Source: Filobasidium wieringae (Eukaryota > Basidiomycota > Tremellomycetes > Filobasidiales > Filobasidiaceae). Taken from it: DNA of 64,000 bases. Location of the stretch: contig BCIV01000015.1 of NCBI GenBank assembly GCA_001600055.1, positions 1 to 64,000 on the forward strand, read 5' to 3'. Positions 1 through 9,878 of the stretch are shown piece after piece. The notes beneath the pieces are model-generated. The model worked only from the letters and a program-made list of their open reading frames with translations. It was not told where the DNA came from and searched no databases. The stretch's first letter is position 1. The number at the start of each line of letters is the position of its first letter. Both the position numbers and the translations under genes were made by a program.

Positions 1-1754
1 GTGGACCCGCCTATAAAAGCCCGGATCCCCCTGTAAGCTGTCATCTTTGAGATGGTCTGGCGTTGTCACCGTTGCTGCCCCTGACGTCTTTATTGTATAT
101 TCTGGCAGTGTTTCTGTCCTTCTTTTCGTAAACAGACTCCCCGTTGCATTTCATTTTTCACCCCCAACTGGGAACCTCTCTATAACGTCACGTGTTCCAC
201 CCATTGAGTTCAGCTTTGCGAGTGAAATTTCACAAGTCATGTCCGAAAAAAAAAATGAAATTCAAAATTTGGTCATTAGAGTGCATTTCCAGACGTTACA
301 TTTTGGTTCATCTTTAACTTTTTTTTTTCAAAATTGCGCTCAAAAACGGGGTTTATTGGCCCTAGCGCCGTCAGTTTATGATTTCCCGCCAAATATTTAG
401 TATATCCTGAGAGCCGAGAAAAATGCGCATTCAGTCATACCTAACATGTTTGGTTTACATGATGTTGCAAAAACCCCCGCCCCCGGGACCCCCCTATAAG
501 CCCCCAAACTTTCGCCAGCTTTCTCTGTAAACCTATCCTCCGGGGTCGAACTCTGATTGCCAGCAACCTATGCAGGGGTTCCCACTCCGGAATCTGAAGA
601 TGTGAAGACCATTATTTTTGGCTCCGTCTGCTTCGTCAGGGTCAGATACCCCTAATCTACCCCGGCCAACAAAGAAGCTCCCCTCATACATCATCACGCT
701 CCAAGCTAAATACCACAAACTGCCGATTGGAAGCAATTTTCGAGTGCTAGAGCGTTTGCCAGGTAGAACTTCAGCCAAACATGATGTCTAATCTGTTGCT
801 AGATGTAATCACGACCAGCACCTACAAGACTTGCGAGGCGCGACGACTGGCAACGATAGTCGATTTGACAACGCTTTTCTAGGTACCGTTAGCTGTCTAC
901 GCTGCGATACCGTCCCCAATCAGACGAGGCCGGTACAATAATCTCAAAGCTGGTCGAGCATTTTGACGCGTTTATGTGATCGATGGGCTCCGTGACGCGG
1001 GGGTACCGCGCGGTAGATCCCTCGGACCCAGAAAGTTGCTCCGGGGTTTCGGAACAGCTGTGAGTTTCGAAGCGTGCGAAAAGGTGGCGCTACTCCCACC
1101 TTCCATTTCCCACATCGGTACTCTGCGTATCTCACGTAGAACCTGGTCCCAAAACGGATGTTGCTAGCATCCTGATCGGGGCTCGCAACACCTTGAAGCT
1201 ATTCTTCTCTATCCCTCGCTGTTGGTCGTCGGGAGCGCGCTGCCACCACTCAAAGGCTTCGCCGCGGCTGGACAGTTTAGCTGCATATATATTCTGCCAG
1301 GATCATTACCTTCCAAGAAACTTGATCTACTACGGGTCGACTGGCTCACGATTCTCGTTCCAAGTTGGCACCGATCACTTGTGAAGGGATTCGGAGTGGT
1401 CTCAGTCACGATCTACTTTATACGAACAAGAGCGCTCGAATGGAGCCGGACAGCAGATTACTCTCCCTCCTTTCCATGTGCTTTCCCGCTTCGATAGGGA
1501 GGCGTAAACGGGACGTGCTCCATATCTCGGTCGGAAATGAATTAGGTCCAGTATCGCATCAAGCACAATCGAAAAAACAAACACTAGAACATATCACAAA
1601 GCGCTCTCTTCCTGGCGAATTCTCTCTTCGATAACGTTGACCTTTCCGTCGATATACGCCATCCATGCGCGTCTCAAATCGAGATCCAGCACTTCTTTAC
1701 CCGGTTGTGCCCTAAAGATCCGAAACGAACCAATCAGCTCGTATCGAAGATCAC
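1..1754. other. Region without a confident gene
   Basis: No open frame here has convincing protein character or a spliceable model. The best candidate is an 81-codon minus-strand frame at 533-778 with balanced composition but no ATG start, which could be a stray exon or remnant. Two similar short words, GGACCCGCCTATAAAAGCCC near 3 and GGACCCCCCTATAAGCCCCC near 486, lie about 483 bases apart and may mark a decayed repeat. No tRNA-like fold was recognised. Confidence 0.5.
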
Positions 1755-3067
1755 TTAAACTCGACCATACCCTTTGTTGTCCCTGATAAACAAATCATTC
1801 TCGGAGATTTCGAGAGTTCCGTAACCTGCGCACCTGGCGATCTTGCGCCCAGACTCTGCGGGGGTTGTGACGAACGGCATGAGCTTCATGATGGGGATTC
1901 CAATCAATCGAAGGATATAAGGCAGTTGTCGGGATAGCGAGGTTGAAGGTATGAAGCCTGTATCAAAACGAACACAGGTCATCGCGAGAGCGGGAGAATT
2001 TAGAGAATTGTATCGACTGACCTGGACAGACCGCGAGCGTGTCGACTCGGCCCTTGTACTTGTCGTGCAGGCCGTAGAGATGAATGGTCCTGGACGAGGT
2101 AGTTCAGCCTGCTGATGATGCGACTGGCAGCAAAATCAAGTGAGACTTACTGGATGCATTTGATAATGTTGTACGTCTTCTGATAGTGATAGCCGTGGGC
2201 AGCGAGGAGATTGTCGAGATTGGTTGGAGAGACTAAATGCAGCGAGACCTTCGGTACGTCGAACGAGATCAAGACCAAGAAGCCTGGTCTACGTACCGTC
2301 TAATCCCTTGACTTTCCTGTGCAGATCGCTAGAAACGAGAACGATTTTGGGGATCACGCCGCCGTCCTTGGCGGAGCTATTAAGAAGAGCTGTCTCCAAC
2401 TCGTTTACCAGCAAGGCATGTCCCAACACCGCGGTCAAGAAAGATTGCTCGAACTGTTCACCTCCAGGGATTGGGTAGAGCTTGTGAGAGGTCGGCATGA
2501 CTGCGGCATTGAGGATCAAAGTGTCCAAGGTGTTTTCCACGGACAGGAACGCCCCGGCACAGGTATGGACGGACGCAGGACTGAGAAGATCCAGTGGGAT
2601 CTGAGTGATCGACAAAACTTGGTTCCCTCCTAGGGACAAGCTCGCTGACGGCAGGGGACTTCCTGATGCAGAAGAGACGCTGACATTATCGATGAGAGCA
2701 TTCTCCGCGCGAGGCAAGGTCTCCTGAAGGTGTTTCCTCAACCAGTCCTGCAATATCGTACCGCTAGGGTGCGAGCGGGTCCCGAGATAGAGTTTGAGGT
2801 GCTTGGGTTCCGGCTCGAGATGCTTCAGATGATGACAAGCTAAAGTGATCAGGGTTTGGTGTCCCTAAAGAAACATGGACGATCAGTATAATCGATCTTG
2901 TCACTGGCCGTTATTCACAAGACTCACAAGGTTATCGGGTGCTTTTGTTGAGACCACATATACGTGAGTGGAGAGTCCATATCATGTGCCTGATCGAGCT
3001 GAGACTTACAAGTTTTCCCCCACCATGCACCCCCGGTGATGAACACGTTTCTGCTTCTAGCCGGCAT
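1755..3067 (-). CDS. Short-chain dehydrogenase/reductase, six exons
   Basis: A classical SDR oxidoreductase, expected to use NAD(P)H on an alcohol or carbonyl substrate that cannot be read from sequence. The ATG at 3067 opens a 58-nt exon ending in the cofactor loop VFITGGAWWGKT, an unusual form of TGxxxGxG. A tiny exon then joins to the exon at about 2303-2864, which carries LILNAAVMP (the NAG-like motif) and LVSSDLHRK (strand beta5 with the catalytic Ser). The next exon holds the catalytic YNIIK (YxxxK). Later exons read TLAVCPG, the usual PG motif, and end GYGRV-stop at 1755. All junctions fit GT-AG and keep phase. Length (about 330 residues) suits the retinol-dehydrogenase-like group. The gene is divergent from the GDPD-like gene at 3895. 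Confidence 0.85.
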
Positions 3068-3894
3068 ATTGATGTGTAATCAAGATTCTGGGTTTGATAA
3101 CCGCTAGCTTGCCAGTGGAAACTTTGACTACGGTAATATGCCGTCTGGGGAAGCATGTTGTGAGGTCTTATAGACTGCAATAAGATGACCACCACGCTGT
3201 TTATCATCAAAGCACAACAAAAGAGCGATATTGTGCATGTATTAGCAATCAACTGCGAATCTGGGTAAGCGAATAAAGAATGATGAGCTTACAAATGATG
3301 GACGATATATACACCGCATTACCCCGGAACCTCCCTCTTTGCTACTCTCGTACCATGACGGACGGTCTGTTATCGTGCTGTCATGCGCTGTGCTCGAACG
3401 ATATGGTACGGGGTACGGGGTAGCCGGTTTCATGTCGGTCGAGCGATAGGCGAGTATGGACATGCATCGACTAGGGATGTCCGCGGTGGTGTGATGGTAC
3501 ATAGCAGCTCATGGCAGTAGTGTACGTGGCACCATAGCTACCATAGATAGTGTCGACATCGGTCGAGCAGGCAAGCAGCCAGATTCCAAGCCAATCCATG
3601 TTGACGACATGTTCGACGATTGAATTGCTCGAACTTGCAAAGCTCGGATTCATTGCACGTTTGATCATGGCAGCACACGTGTGCTACTTGTGCTAGTCAA
3701 TGCAACAAACGAGATTCACGATTCGTCACGAGCTAGGACACAGTGAGGAAGCTATCCACTTGCCAGCTGCACACGTTTCAAAGGTTAGTCTACCAGTTCT
3801 TGATATATAGATCACACATGTCACGCAGGGAGCGACAAGAAACACGCACGAGAACGAAGCGATCTACTCGTCTAGGCAAAACAGACTCGCTGCA
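3068..3894. other. Divergent intergenic region
   Basis: This spacer lies between the minus-strand SDR and the plus-strand phosphodiesterase and so probably carries both promoters. A TATA-like TATATAG lies near 3803, about 90 bases before the ATG at 3895. Short repeated words (TCGGTCGAGC near 3436 and 3560) are present. The open frames here lack coding character. Confidence 0.5.
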
Positions 3895-5199
3895 ATGTTC
3901 ATCAAGGCAACCTTCTTCTCCTCCCTCTTGCTATCATTGGCGTCCGCCGCACCTGCACCCTCTCCACTCGAGTCTCGAAATCACAACGTCCCTTCTGATG
4001 AAATCGTACTCGCCGTCAAGAACGTCCAAACCGGGGTCCGACCTTACTATCTCGTCCGCAACATGACCGATTCTTCACTCAAAACGAAGCTCGAATCCTG
4101 CTACGAGGATCCTATCAAGGCGACTCAATTTGCCATCTCCCACCGAGGTGCACCTCTACAATTCCCGGAACACACGATGGAAGGTGTCCAAGCTGCCGCT
4201 CGACAAGGCGCCGGTGTGATCGAATGTGACGTTTCGTTTACCTCCGATCGCCAGCTCGTATGTCGACATTCTCAATGCGATCTGCACACCACCACGAACA
4301 TACTCTTGCACCCGGAACTAGCTGCTAAATGCACCAAACCCTTCACTCCAGCATCCAACGGCACATCCGCTTCTGCCAACTGTTGTACCTCCGACATCAC
4401 GTTGGCCGAGTTCAAATCCCTCTGCGGAAAACAAGACGGTTTCAACGCTTCCGCCGTGACCCCTCAAGATTACCAGCACGGGACTCCCAACTGGCGTACC
4501 GAGCTTTACGATACTTGCGGTACAGTCATGAGTCACAAGGAATACATCCAAGCGGTCGATTCTCTCGGTGTGAGCTTCACTTCCGAGGCGAAAGAGTCCC
4601 TCGTCCCCATGCCCTTCGAAGGGAACTATACCCGAGCCGATTTCACCCAACAGATCATCGACGAATTCAGGTCCGCCAATATCCATCCCTCTCGCGTATG
4701 GTTACAATCCTTCTTGCTCGACGATGTGGTCCGTTGGGTACGAACGGAACCAACGTTCGGAGCTCAAGCTATCTACCTGGACGATCGGGTCAACACGCCC
4801 GCAGGGTACCAAACTGCCGTTCAAGGGATGAACAACCTGACCGACCAAGGAATCGTCATTGTCGCACCTTCGTTCAACTACCTCCTCGCCGTAGACAACT
4901 CTACCCAAGAAATCGTCCCTTCGACCTATGCCGTGGCAGCTCGTGCCGCTGGCTTGAAAATCATAACCTGGTCCATAGAACGGTCCGGCCCACTGGCTAA
5001 CGTCGCCGCCAACAAAGATTCTTACTATACTACTCTCTACTCCGCTATCAAAACGGATGGACAGTTGTACGAAGTCATCGACGCTTTGGCACAAAAGGTC
5101 AAGGTCTTGGGGATATTCGCGGATTGGCCAGCTACAGTGACGTATTATGCTAGTTGTATGGGGTTGAAAGGCGGGTTTCAGGATAAGGACAGGAACTGA
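3895..5199 (+). CDS. Secreted glycerophosphodiester phosphodiesterase-like enzyme
   Basis: A single-exon, 434-residue protein of the PLC-like TIM-barrel GDPD family, which hydrolyses glycerophosphodiesters to glycerol-3-phosphate and an alcohol. Residues 1-19 form a signal peptide (hydrophobic core, then SAAPAP), so the product should be secreted or wall-bound. The family signature is clear: SHRGAPLQFPEHT near residue 83 gives the catalytic His-Arg and a Glu ligand, IECDV about 25 residues later gives metal-binding Glu-Asp, and a further His follows in CRHSQCDL. The C-terminal half has barrel strands IKIITWSIE-like and GIFADWP. Several N-glycosylation sequons (NMT, NGT, NLT) are visible. It may release phosphate or choline/inositol precursors from deacylated lipids. 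Exact substrate is not determinable. Confidence 0.88.
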   Translation: MFIKATFFSSLLLSLASAAPAPSPLESRNHNVPSDEIVLAVKNVQTGVRPYYLVRNMTDSSLKTKLESCYEDPIKATQFAISHRGAPLQFPEHTMEGVQAAARQGAGVIECDVSFTSDRQLVCRHSQCDLHTTTNILLHPELAAKCTKPFTPASNGTSASANCCTSDITLAEFKSLCGKQDGFNASAVTPQDYQHGTPNWRTELYDTCGTVMSHKEYIQAVDSLGVSFTSEAKESLVPMPFEGNYTRADFTQQIIDEFRSANIHPSRVWLQSFLLDDVVRWVRTEPTFGAQAIYLDDRVNTPAGYQTAVQGMNNLTDQGIVIVAPSFNYLLAVDNSTQEIVPSTYAVAARAAGLKIITWSIERSGPLANVAANKDSYYTTLYSAIKTDGQLYEVIDALAQKVKVLGIFADWPATVTYYASCMGLKGGFQDKDRN

Positions 5200-5540
5200 A
5201 GCGGTTGTAGGAATGCATCTCTACCGGCGGACATTTGCTGCATTGACGGCGATCATCGCGCTTTGAGAACGCGGGCATAGAAAAGATTCTGGTTTACGGA
5301 GTCGTATAATTGTGGTGCTTTTATGTTTGACGTTATATTGTTAGAAGACAAAAGACCCAGAAGGGGAAAAGAGTATGTACTGGTAGAGTCCTGTTGCAAA
5401 ATACGTATGCGCTTTCGTGCGTGATTAGTCACTTCGGCATTTGACTGTCCCCGGTTTCTGGTCCATTATTGATATTGGTGGTCTTGTCTCTGTCGCTGTT
5501 CTTACTCACTTGGAACCTTCATCTCGAACACTTGACCAAC
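5200..5540. other. Intergenic spacer
   Basis: About 340 bases between two plus-strand genes; it holds the phosphodiesterase 3' UTR and the promoter of the next SDR. A pyrimidine-rich stretch (near 5484-5510) precedes the next start codon. No gene seen. Confidence 0.5.
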
Positions 5541-6481
5541 ATGTCCATATCCTCTTTATTCACTAAGCCTGCCCGTGCACTGATAGTAGGCGGTACTGCC
5601 GGGATCGGTGAGTCTGTTTCTCTCCGGACCGTTGGCAAGAACTCGATTGAGCCCTTTCTCTTCCAGGCAATGCTATTGCTATCAACCTTATCCAGAATCT
5701 TCCAACATCCTCCAAGATCACTATTGCAGGCAGGAACAACACTGCCATCGAGCCTCTACTCTCCGCCGACATTGATTTTCAACCGATCAACGCGGCTCTT
5801 ATGTCTGATGTCAAGCGATTTTCGGCGAGCTATATCAAGTCTATCGAAGCATCGTCATCGCCCCAGGTAGACCTGTTGGTCATGTCCCAAGGAATCTTGA
5901 CGATGCAGGGTCGAACTCCCACTAGCCCGGAGAATATCGATTTGAAAATGGCACTACACTACTACTCTCGGATGTTGATCATCAGGGAACTCCTTCCCGT
6001 CCTGTCACCTTCCGCGGTCATCCTTTCCATCTTGGATGGAAAGCGATCCGACGTTTACTCCTCTTCGATCAACTGGAACGATCTAGATCTCGCTCAACCC
6101 GGCAGCTACGGAATCTCTGCTGCAGCCACTCATTGTCTAGGCATGACCGACGGGTTACTGCAAGCCTTTGCTAACAAGGAAGGAGCGGAAAGGACGTTCG
6201 TTCATGCTTACCCTGGAATAGTGGATACGAGTATCTCGAAGAGTATGCCTTCTTACATGAGAGTACCCGTGTCGGCATTGTTCTGGATGATGGCGGTCAG
6301 CCCGGAGAAATGTGCGGAGAATCTGCTACAGGGTACCGTCTCTGTCCGAGGCAAAGGAAAGGGAACTTGCAACATCGATGACAAGGGGAAGGAAGTGACG
6401 AAGAAAGCTGTCGGGACAGATCTAGCGGATAAGGTCTGGGAACATACTTGGAACTTGATTGACGGGCAGCCGGCTCAGTGA
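5541..6481 (+). CDS. Atypical SDR-fold protein lacking the catalytic lysine
   Basis: Two exons: 5541-5607 and 5667-6481, separated by a 59-nt intron (GTGAGT...TTCCAG) that falls inside the cofactor loop. The product is about 293 residues. The glycine motif VGGTAGIGNAIA is near-canonical TGxxxGIG, followed by ITIAGRN with an Arg that favours NADP(H). The beta4 motif reads LLVMSQG where NAG is usual. The active-site region reads GSYGISAAATHC: the Tyr is present but the Lys expected four residues later is Ala. The downstream motif is HAYPGIVDTSI, a normal PG motif. The same two features occur in fungal SDR relatives of unknown substrate. Either it is a non-classical reductase or a cofactor-binding protein without usual catalysis. 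Confidence 0.82.
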
Positions 6482-6841
6482 TTATCGATTGTTTGTATGA
6501 TCAACGTGTACGATTCGCGATATCTATAATACCTTTTCAGAATTTTCAGCCATCTAATCTAGTTACAATTCTCAAAACCATTTCGAAAGTTGTTTCCCAG
6601 CCCAAACCATCGCTATTCTTTCTTCTCGCGAGACGTTCTGTATCCATCTAAACCTGACTGTAATCCCCGGGCCTCGCATCTAAGCGTATATATCACTTCC
6701 GAAAGATCTGTTCCCTTCTCTAGAAATACTGAAGATATGATCTCCTATCATGCGTTCAGCGAAACCAATTTCGCAGTACACGCTGTAGAATAACAATATC
6801 AGTATCGAGCATCTGGTTCGCAAGGTCAAATAGTGAGCCGC
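6482..6841. other. Convergent 3' region
   Basis: About 360 bases between the 3' ends of the SDR (+) and the CFA synthase (-). It is expected to contain both 3' UTRs and poly(A) sites. No coding signal was seen. Confidence 0.5.
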
Positions 6842-9230
6842 TTACAAGTAGTCTAATATGATTAAGCACGCAAGAACCAGGTCAGTTCTCAGCTCGATCC
6901 GGATACAAGGACCTCGAATGACTTACAAATCCACTTTCGTTTGAATACTTCGACATCGGCTTCCGACATTTCAGGATGCTCGTCCTTCAGGGCCGGTCTG
7001 ATATCCCGATCAAAGTTCTTCAGGAACCTGATTCTCCATTCTCTGAGCGTTCTTGCGTAGTGCGGCTGTGGGAGAAGGTCATTGTTCAATGTCTGGTAAC
7101 GTATAAGGGGGTTACGTTGCTGAAGCTCACCCCGATGTTCACAATGGAGTCGATTCCGAGTCTGTTTCGACTTCCCTTCGAAATCATCTCAGTAGTGTAT
7201 GCCACGCTAGGTAAGAAACCTCCAGGGAAGACTATATCATTCAGGGTAAACCGTCAGTCCGGTTCGAGGAGTATACCACCTTGGTTCCGTATGCAAGACT
7301 CACTGTCAAGCAAAACAAAGCGTTAGTCTAGCACGACTCGAGCCTTCAGACGACATGGAACTTGCCTCCACTTCTGAATGAAATCCACATTGGCAGCGTC
7401 TGATTCCCGTAACAATGGCCGATCAGCTATACTGCGATTACACCTCATCATCGATACAGGATACTGACAATTCTCAAACCTAGCCTCGGGGATCGTAATG
7501 ACCTGAAAGACGGCCACCCCCTTTTCATTGAGGACATCATCGATCATCTTGAAGTAAGGCTGGATGTACTCCTTTCCGACGGCTTCGAGCATTTCTATGG
7601 AGACCACTCGGTCAAATGTATGGTACCAAGATTCGGGGATGCTACACATCAAAAGAAAAACGATAGTCAGCGTGTGTTTTCATATTAAAGTGACAGGAAT
7701 AGCAACCGACCTCCTGAAATCCATCAAGTGAACCGTGATGCTCCCCTCCAAACCAGCCTTTTTAATCCTCTCCTCAGCCAGAACCTTCTGCTGCGTACTA
7801 AGCGTGAGCGTATCCACCGTACACCCGGTCAACTGCACACAACGGATGGCCATACTTCCCCAACCACTCCCGATCTCTAATACACGAGCGCCAGGAGGGA
7901 TCTTGGCTTTGTGAATGATATGATCCAGTTTCGCGTATTGGGCGGTCTCGAGGGGGTCGGTCGATGAGCTTGGAGAAGGGGGGGAAGGGTATGAGTTGGG
8001 TCGATAGATTGGGTTGAGGCTGGTGGACGAAGCGAGAGTCGGGGTGAGGTCACCGTCCAGTTCGGGGAAGATCGCACAGGAGTAGGTCATCTGCAGAATC
8101 ACCACCAACAGCGTCAGTCCCAAGTTTGAGCAGTTTGTATGACAAGAGAAGCCGAACTCACATCGGGGGACAGGAAACTAGCAAACATCCGATTACTAAT
8201 ATCATAATGAGCCCTGATATTCCCTACTGAGTTTCTGACGCTATTGATGATCTTGTTGCTGGAAGTGTATCGGGCGAGGGTCTGGAAGATGGATTTGGGT
8301 AGAGAATCTAGACCTCCTGTTATACCTCTAGATCCTGATGCTCGGGATTGTTTTGACGAAGAGAGGGAGGAAGAAGCGGAAGGGTGGTCTGAACGGATGG
8401 CGATCTAGGATACCATTTGGGTGAAGTCTAAGCAAATGGCTGGTTGGTTTGTAGGACAAAGGAACTCACCTTGAAGAGATCCAACAATACTTCTCCTTCC
8501 CTCTCACCCTTCTCTCCCTCCCATACATCGCTCCCATAATACCCCTCGTCCAACTCCTGGCAACCCTTGGAGCCGTCGTCGTCAGTAGTATAGCTGATCA
8601 AGCATTCCCCGGCCATGTAAGCTTCAGCAAAACCGAGATCACCGGAGAGGAGCAGTCGAAGGAAGAAAGTATTGGAGAGGACCTTGATGGTGATATTAGG
8701 TTGAACCTCTTCTTCTTTGGGCAGATTCTTGAGATTCGGGCGAGGAGAAGAGGAGGGCAAGGTCGTGCCAGGGGTAGAGAAGTGAGAATCGGCAGGATGA
8801 GGGGAATGAGGAGCGGTGTTGGCGGTAGAAGAGAGGAAGGAGGATGAAGCCAACGAAGTCGAAGATAGACGAGTGTCAATTCGAGTCGTTGCCGAGACTT
8901 GTTTGGCAGAGGATGGCGATGCGACGGGACCGAACGTGTACGATTTACCGGACAAGAGGATGAGCGTAAGTCGACCGTATTTGATCTGTTTCTCCATCAC
9001 TCTGCGTCGGATCGGGTCCATATATGAGTGGTTTAAACTAATGCACAATTATATGCCCCGAGTACTGACCTTATGAGTCCATTTTCAAGTAGACCAGCCA
9101 CGACCGAGTTGGTAGCGACTTTCCCGCCTGTCGATACGATGACATCGGTTGCGAGCGAGACTGTTGCGGTTGAGAGCGTGTGGGCTATGTCTATAGCGGA
9201 TGTGATCGGGTGTGTCAGAATCGAGTACAT
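6842..9230 (-). CDS. CFA1: Cyclopropane-fatty-acyl-phospholipid synthase
   Basis: A multi-exon SAM-dependent methyltransferase of the CFA/mycolic-acid synthase family, which adds a methylene bridge to the double bond of unsaturated phospholipid acyl chains. The ATG is at 9230. The N-terminal domain has YGRLTLILLSGKSYTFG and a low-complexity Ser/Pro insert, then LLLSGDLGFAEAYMAGE, a CFA hallmark. The methyltransferase domain carries NIRAHYDISNRMF, DMTYSCAIF, the SAM-binding loop VLEIGSGWGSMA, the acidic SIEMLEAVG and IFPGGFLPS. A last micro-exon at 6842-6852 restores the family ending KRKWIYYL. This segment lies after an intron of about 60 nt. CFA-type enzymes are reported in basidiomycetes such as Cryptococcus; the symbol is assigned by homology only. 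Confidence 0.93.
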
Positions 9231-9396
9231 GTTGAATGTGGATGACCTTGTTGGAGAAGTGCGAGATGTAGGTGAAGGTGCAGGTGCAAGATGAGGAGGT
9301 GAGGTCGTGGTGGTAGAGGTTGTCTACTGTTCGTTGGCGCCCCTACAAGCAATGCATATTCGATCTCGATCCTCATCAATCCGACAGCAGTCCTGT

Positions 9397-9867
9397 TCAT
9401 CGGTTGGAACGGGAAGGATGGATGTGGGTGGTTATGTTGACTGTTTGAATGATTCGGGAGAGGAGCCGTTTGACTTTGTGTATGTCGAGAGCGGCGATAT
9501 GAATGGCTTTCAATTGTGGGTCGTCGACACCTTCGACGTGATACGAAACGCCAATCACGATAAACTCCCCCATTGAGTCGTTGGACAGCAACACTATCCT
9601 GTGAATGAGTTGACACTGAATTGACCAGGCCACGTTGATGACGGAAATGTTGGCGACGCCGTTGTCTTCTCTCAAGTAGAGGGTCACAGACTCGTAGTTT
9701 ACTACCAGAAAGGCGTCGGGGGCCATCCACACGCTATACCAATCACAGTCGGATGTCAACCTGGTCACCACCTGATTCTCCGCCGTAAATTGCCTGTACA
9801 AACTACGGATTAGATACAGCAGAGGTACTGCCATGGCCGAAGGGAGGTCCTTCAGGATCTCAACCAT
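9397..9867 (-). CDS. Hypothetical protein, 156 residues
   Basis: An uninterrupted frame with a plausible ATG at 9867 (an in-frame GTG lies two codons upstream). I do not recognise the family. The composition is that of a real folded protein: Leu, Val and Ile rich with few low-complexity runs, and alternating strand-like segments such as FLVVNYESVTLYL and FIVIGVSYHVEG. There is no signal peptide or clear membrane segment. The 5' end faces the coiled-coil gene on the plus strand with almost no spacer, suggesting either a shared promoter or that one of the two starts is wrongly placed. Likely a lineage-specific gene. Confidence 0.45.
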   Translation of the reverse strand: MVEILKDLPSAMAVPLLYLIRSLYRQFTAENQVVTRLTSDCDWYSVWMAPDAFLVVNYESVTLYLREDNGVANISVINVAWSIQCQLIHRIVLLSNDSMGEFIVIGVSYHVEGVDDPQLKAIHIAALDIHKVKRLLSRIIQTVNITTHIHPSRSNR

Positions 9868-9878
9868 CTCCACCCCTA

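Noticed and set aside
3242..3668. Minus-strand frames of 65 and 86 codons upstream of the SDR
   Set aside because: No motifs, no splice link to the SDR, whose start at 3067 is well supported.
4329..5000. 223-codon plus-strand open frame in another frame
   Set aside because: Lies inside the phosphodiesterase gene; Arg-rich shadow translation without family motifs.
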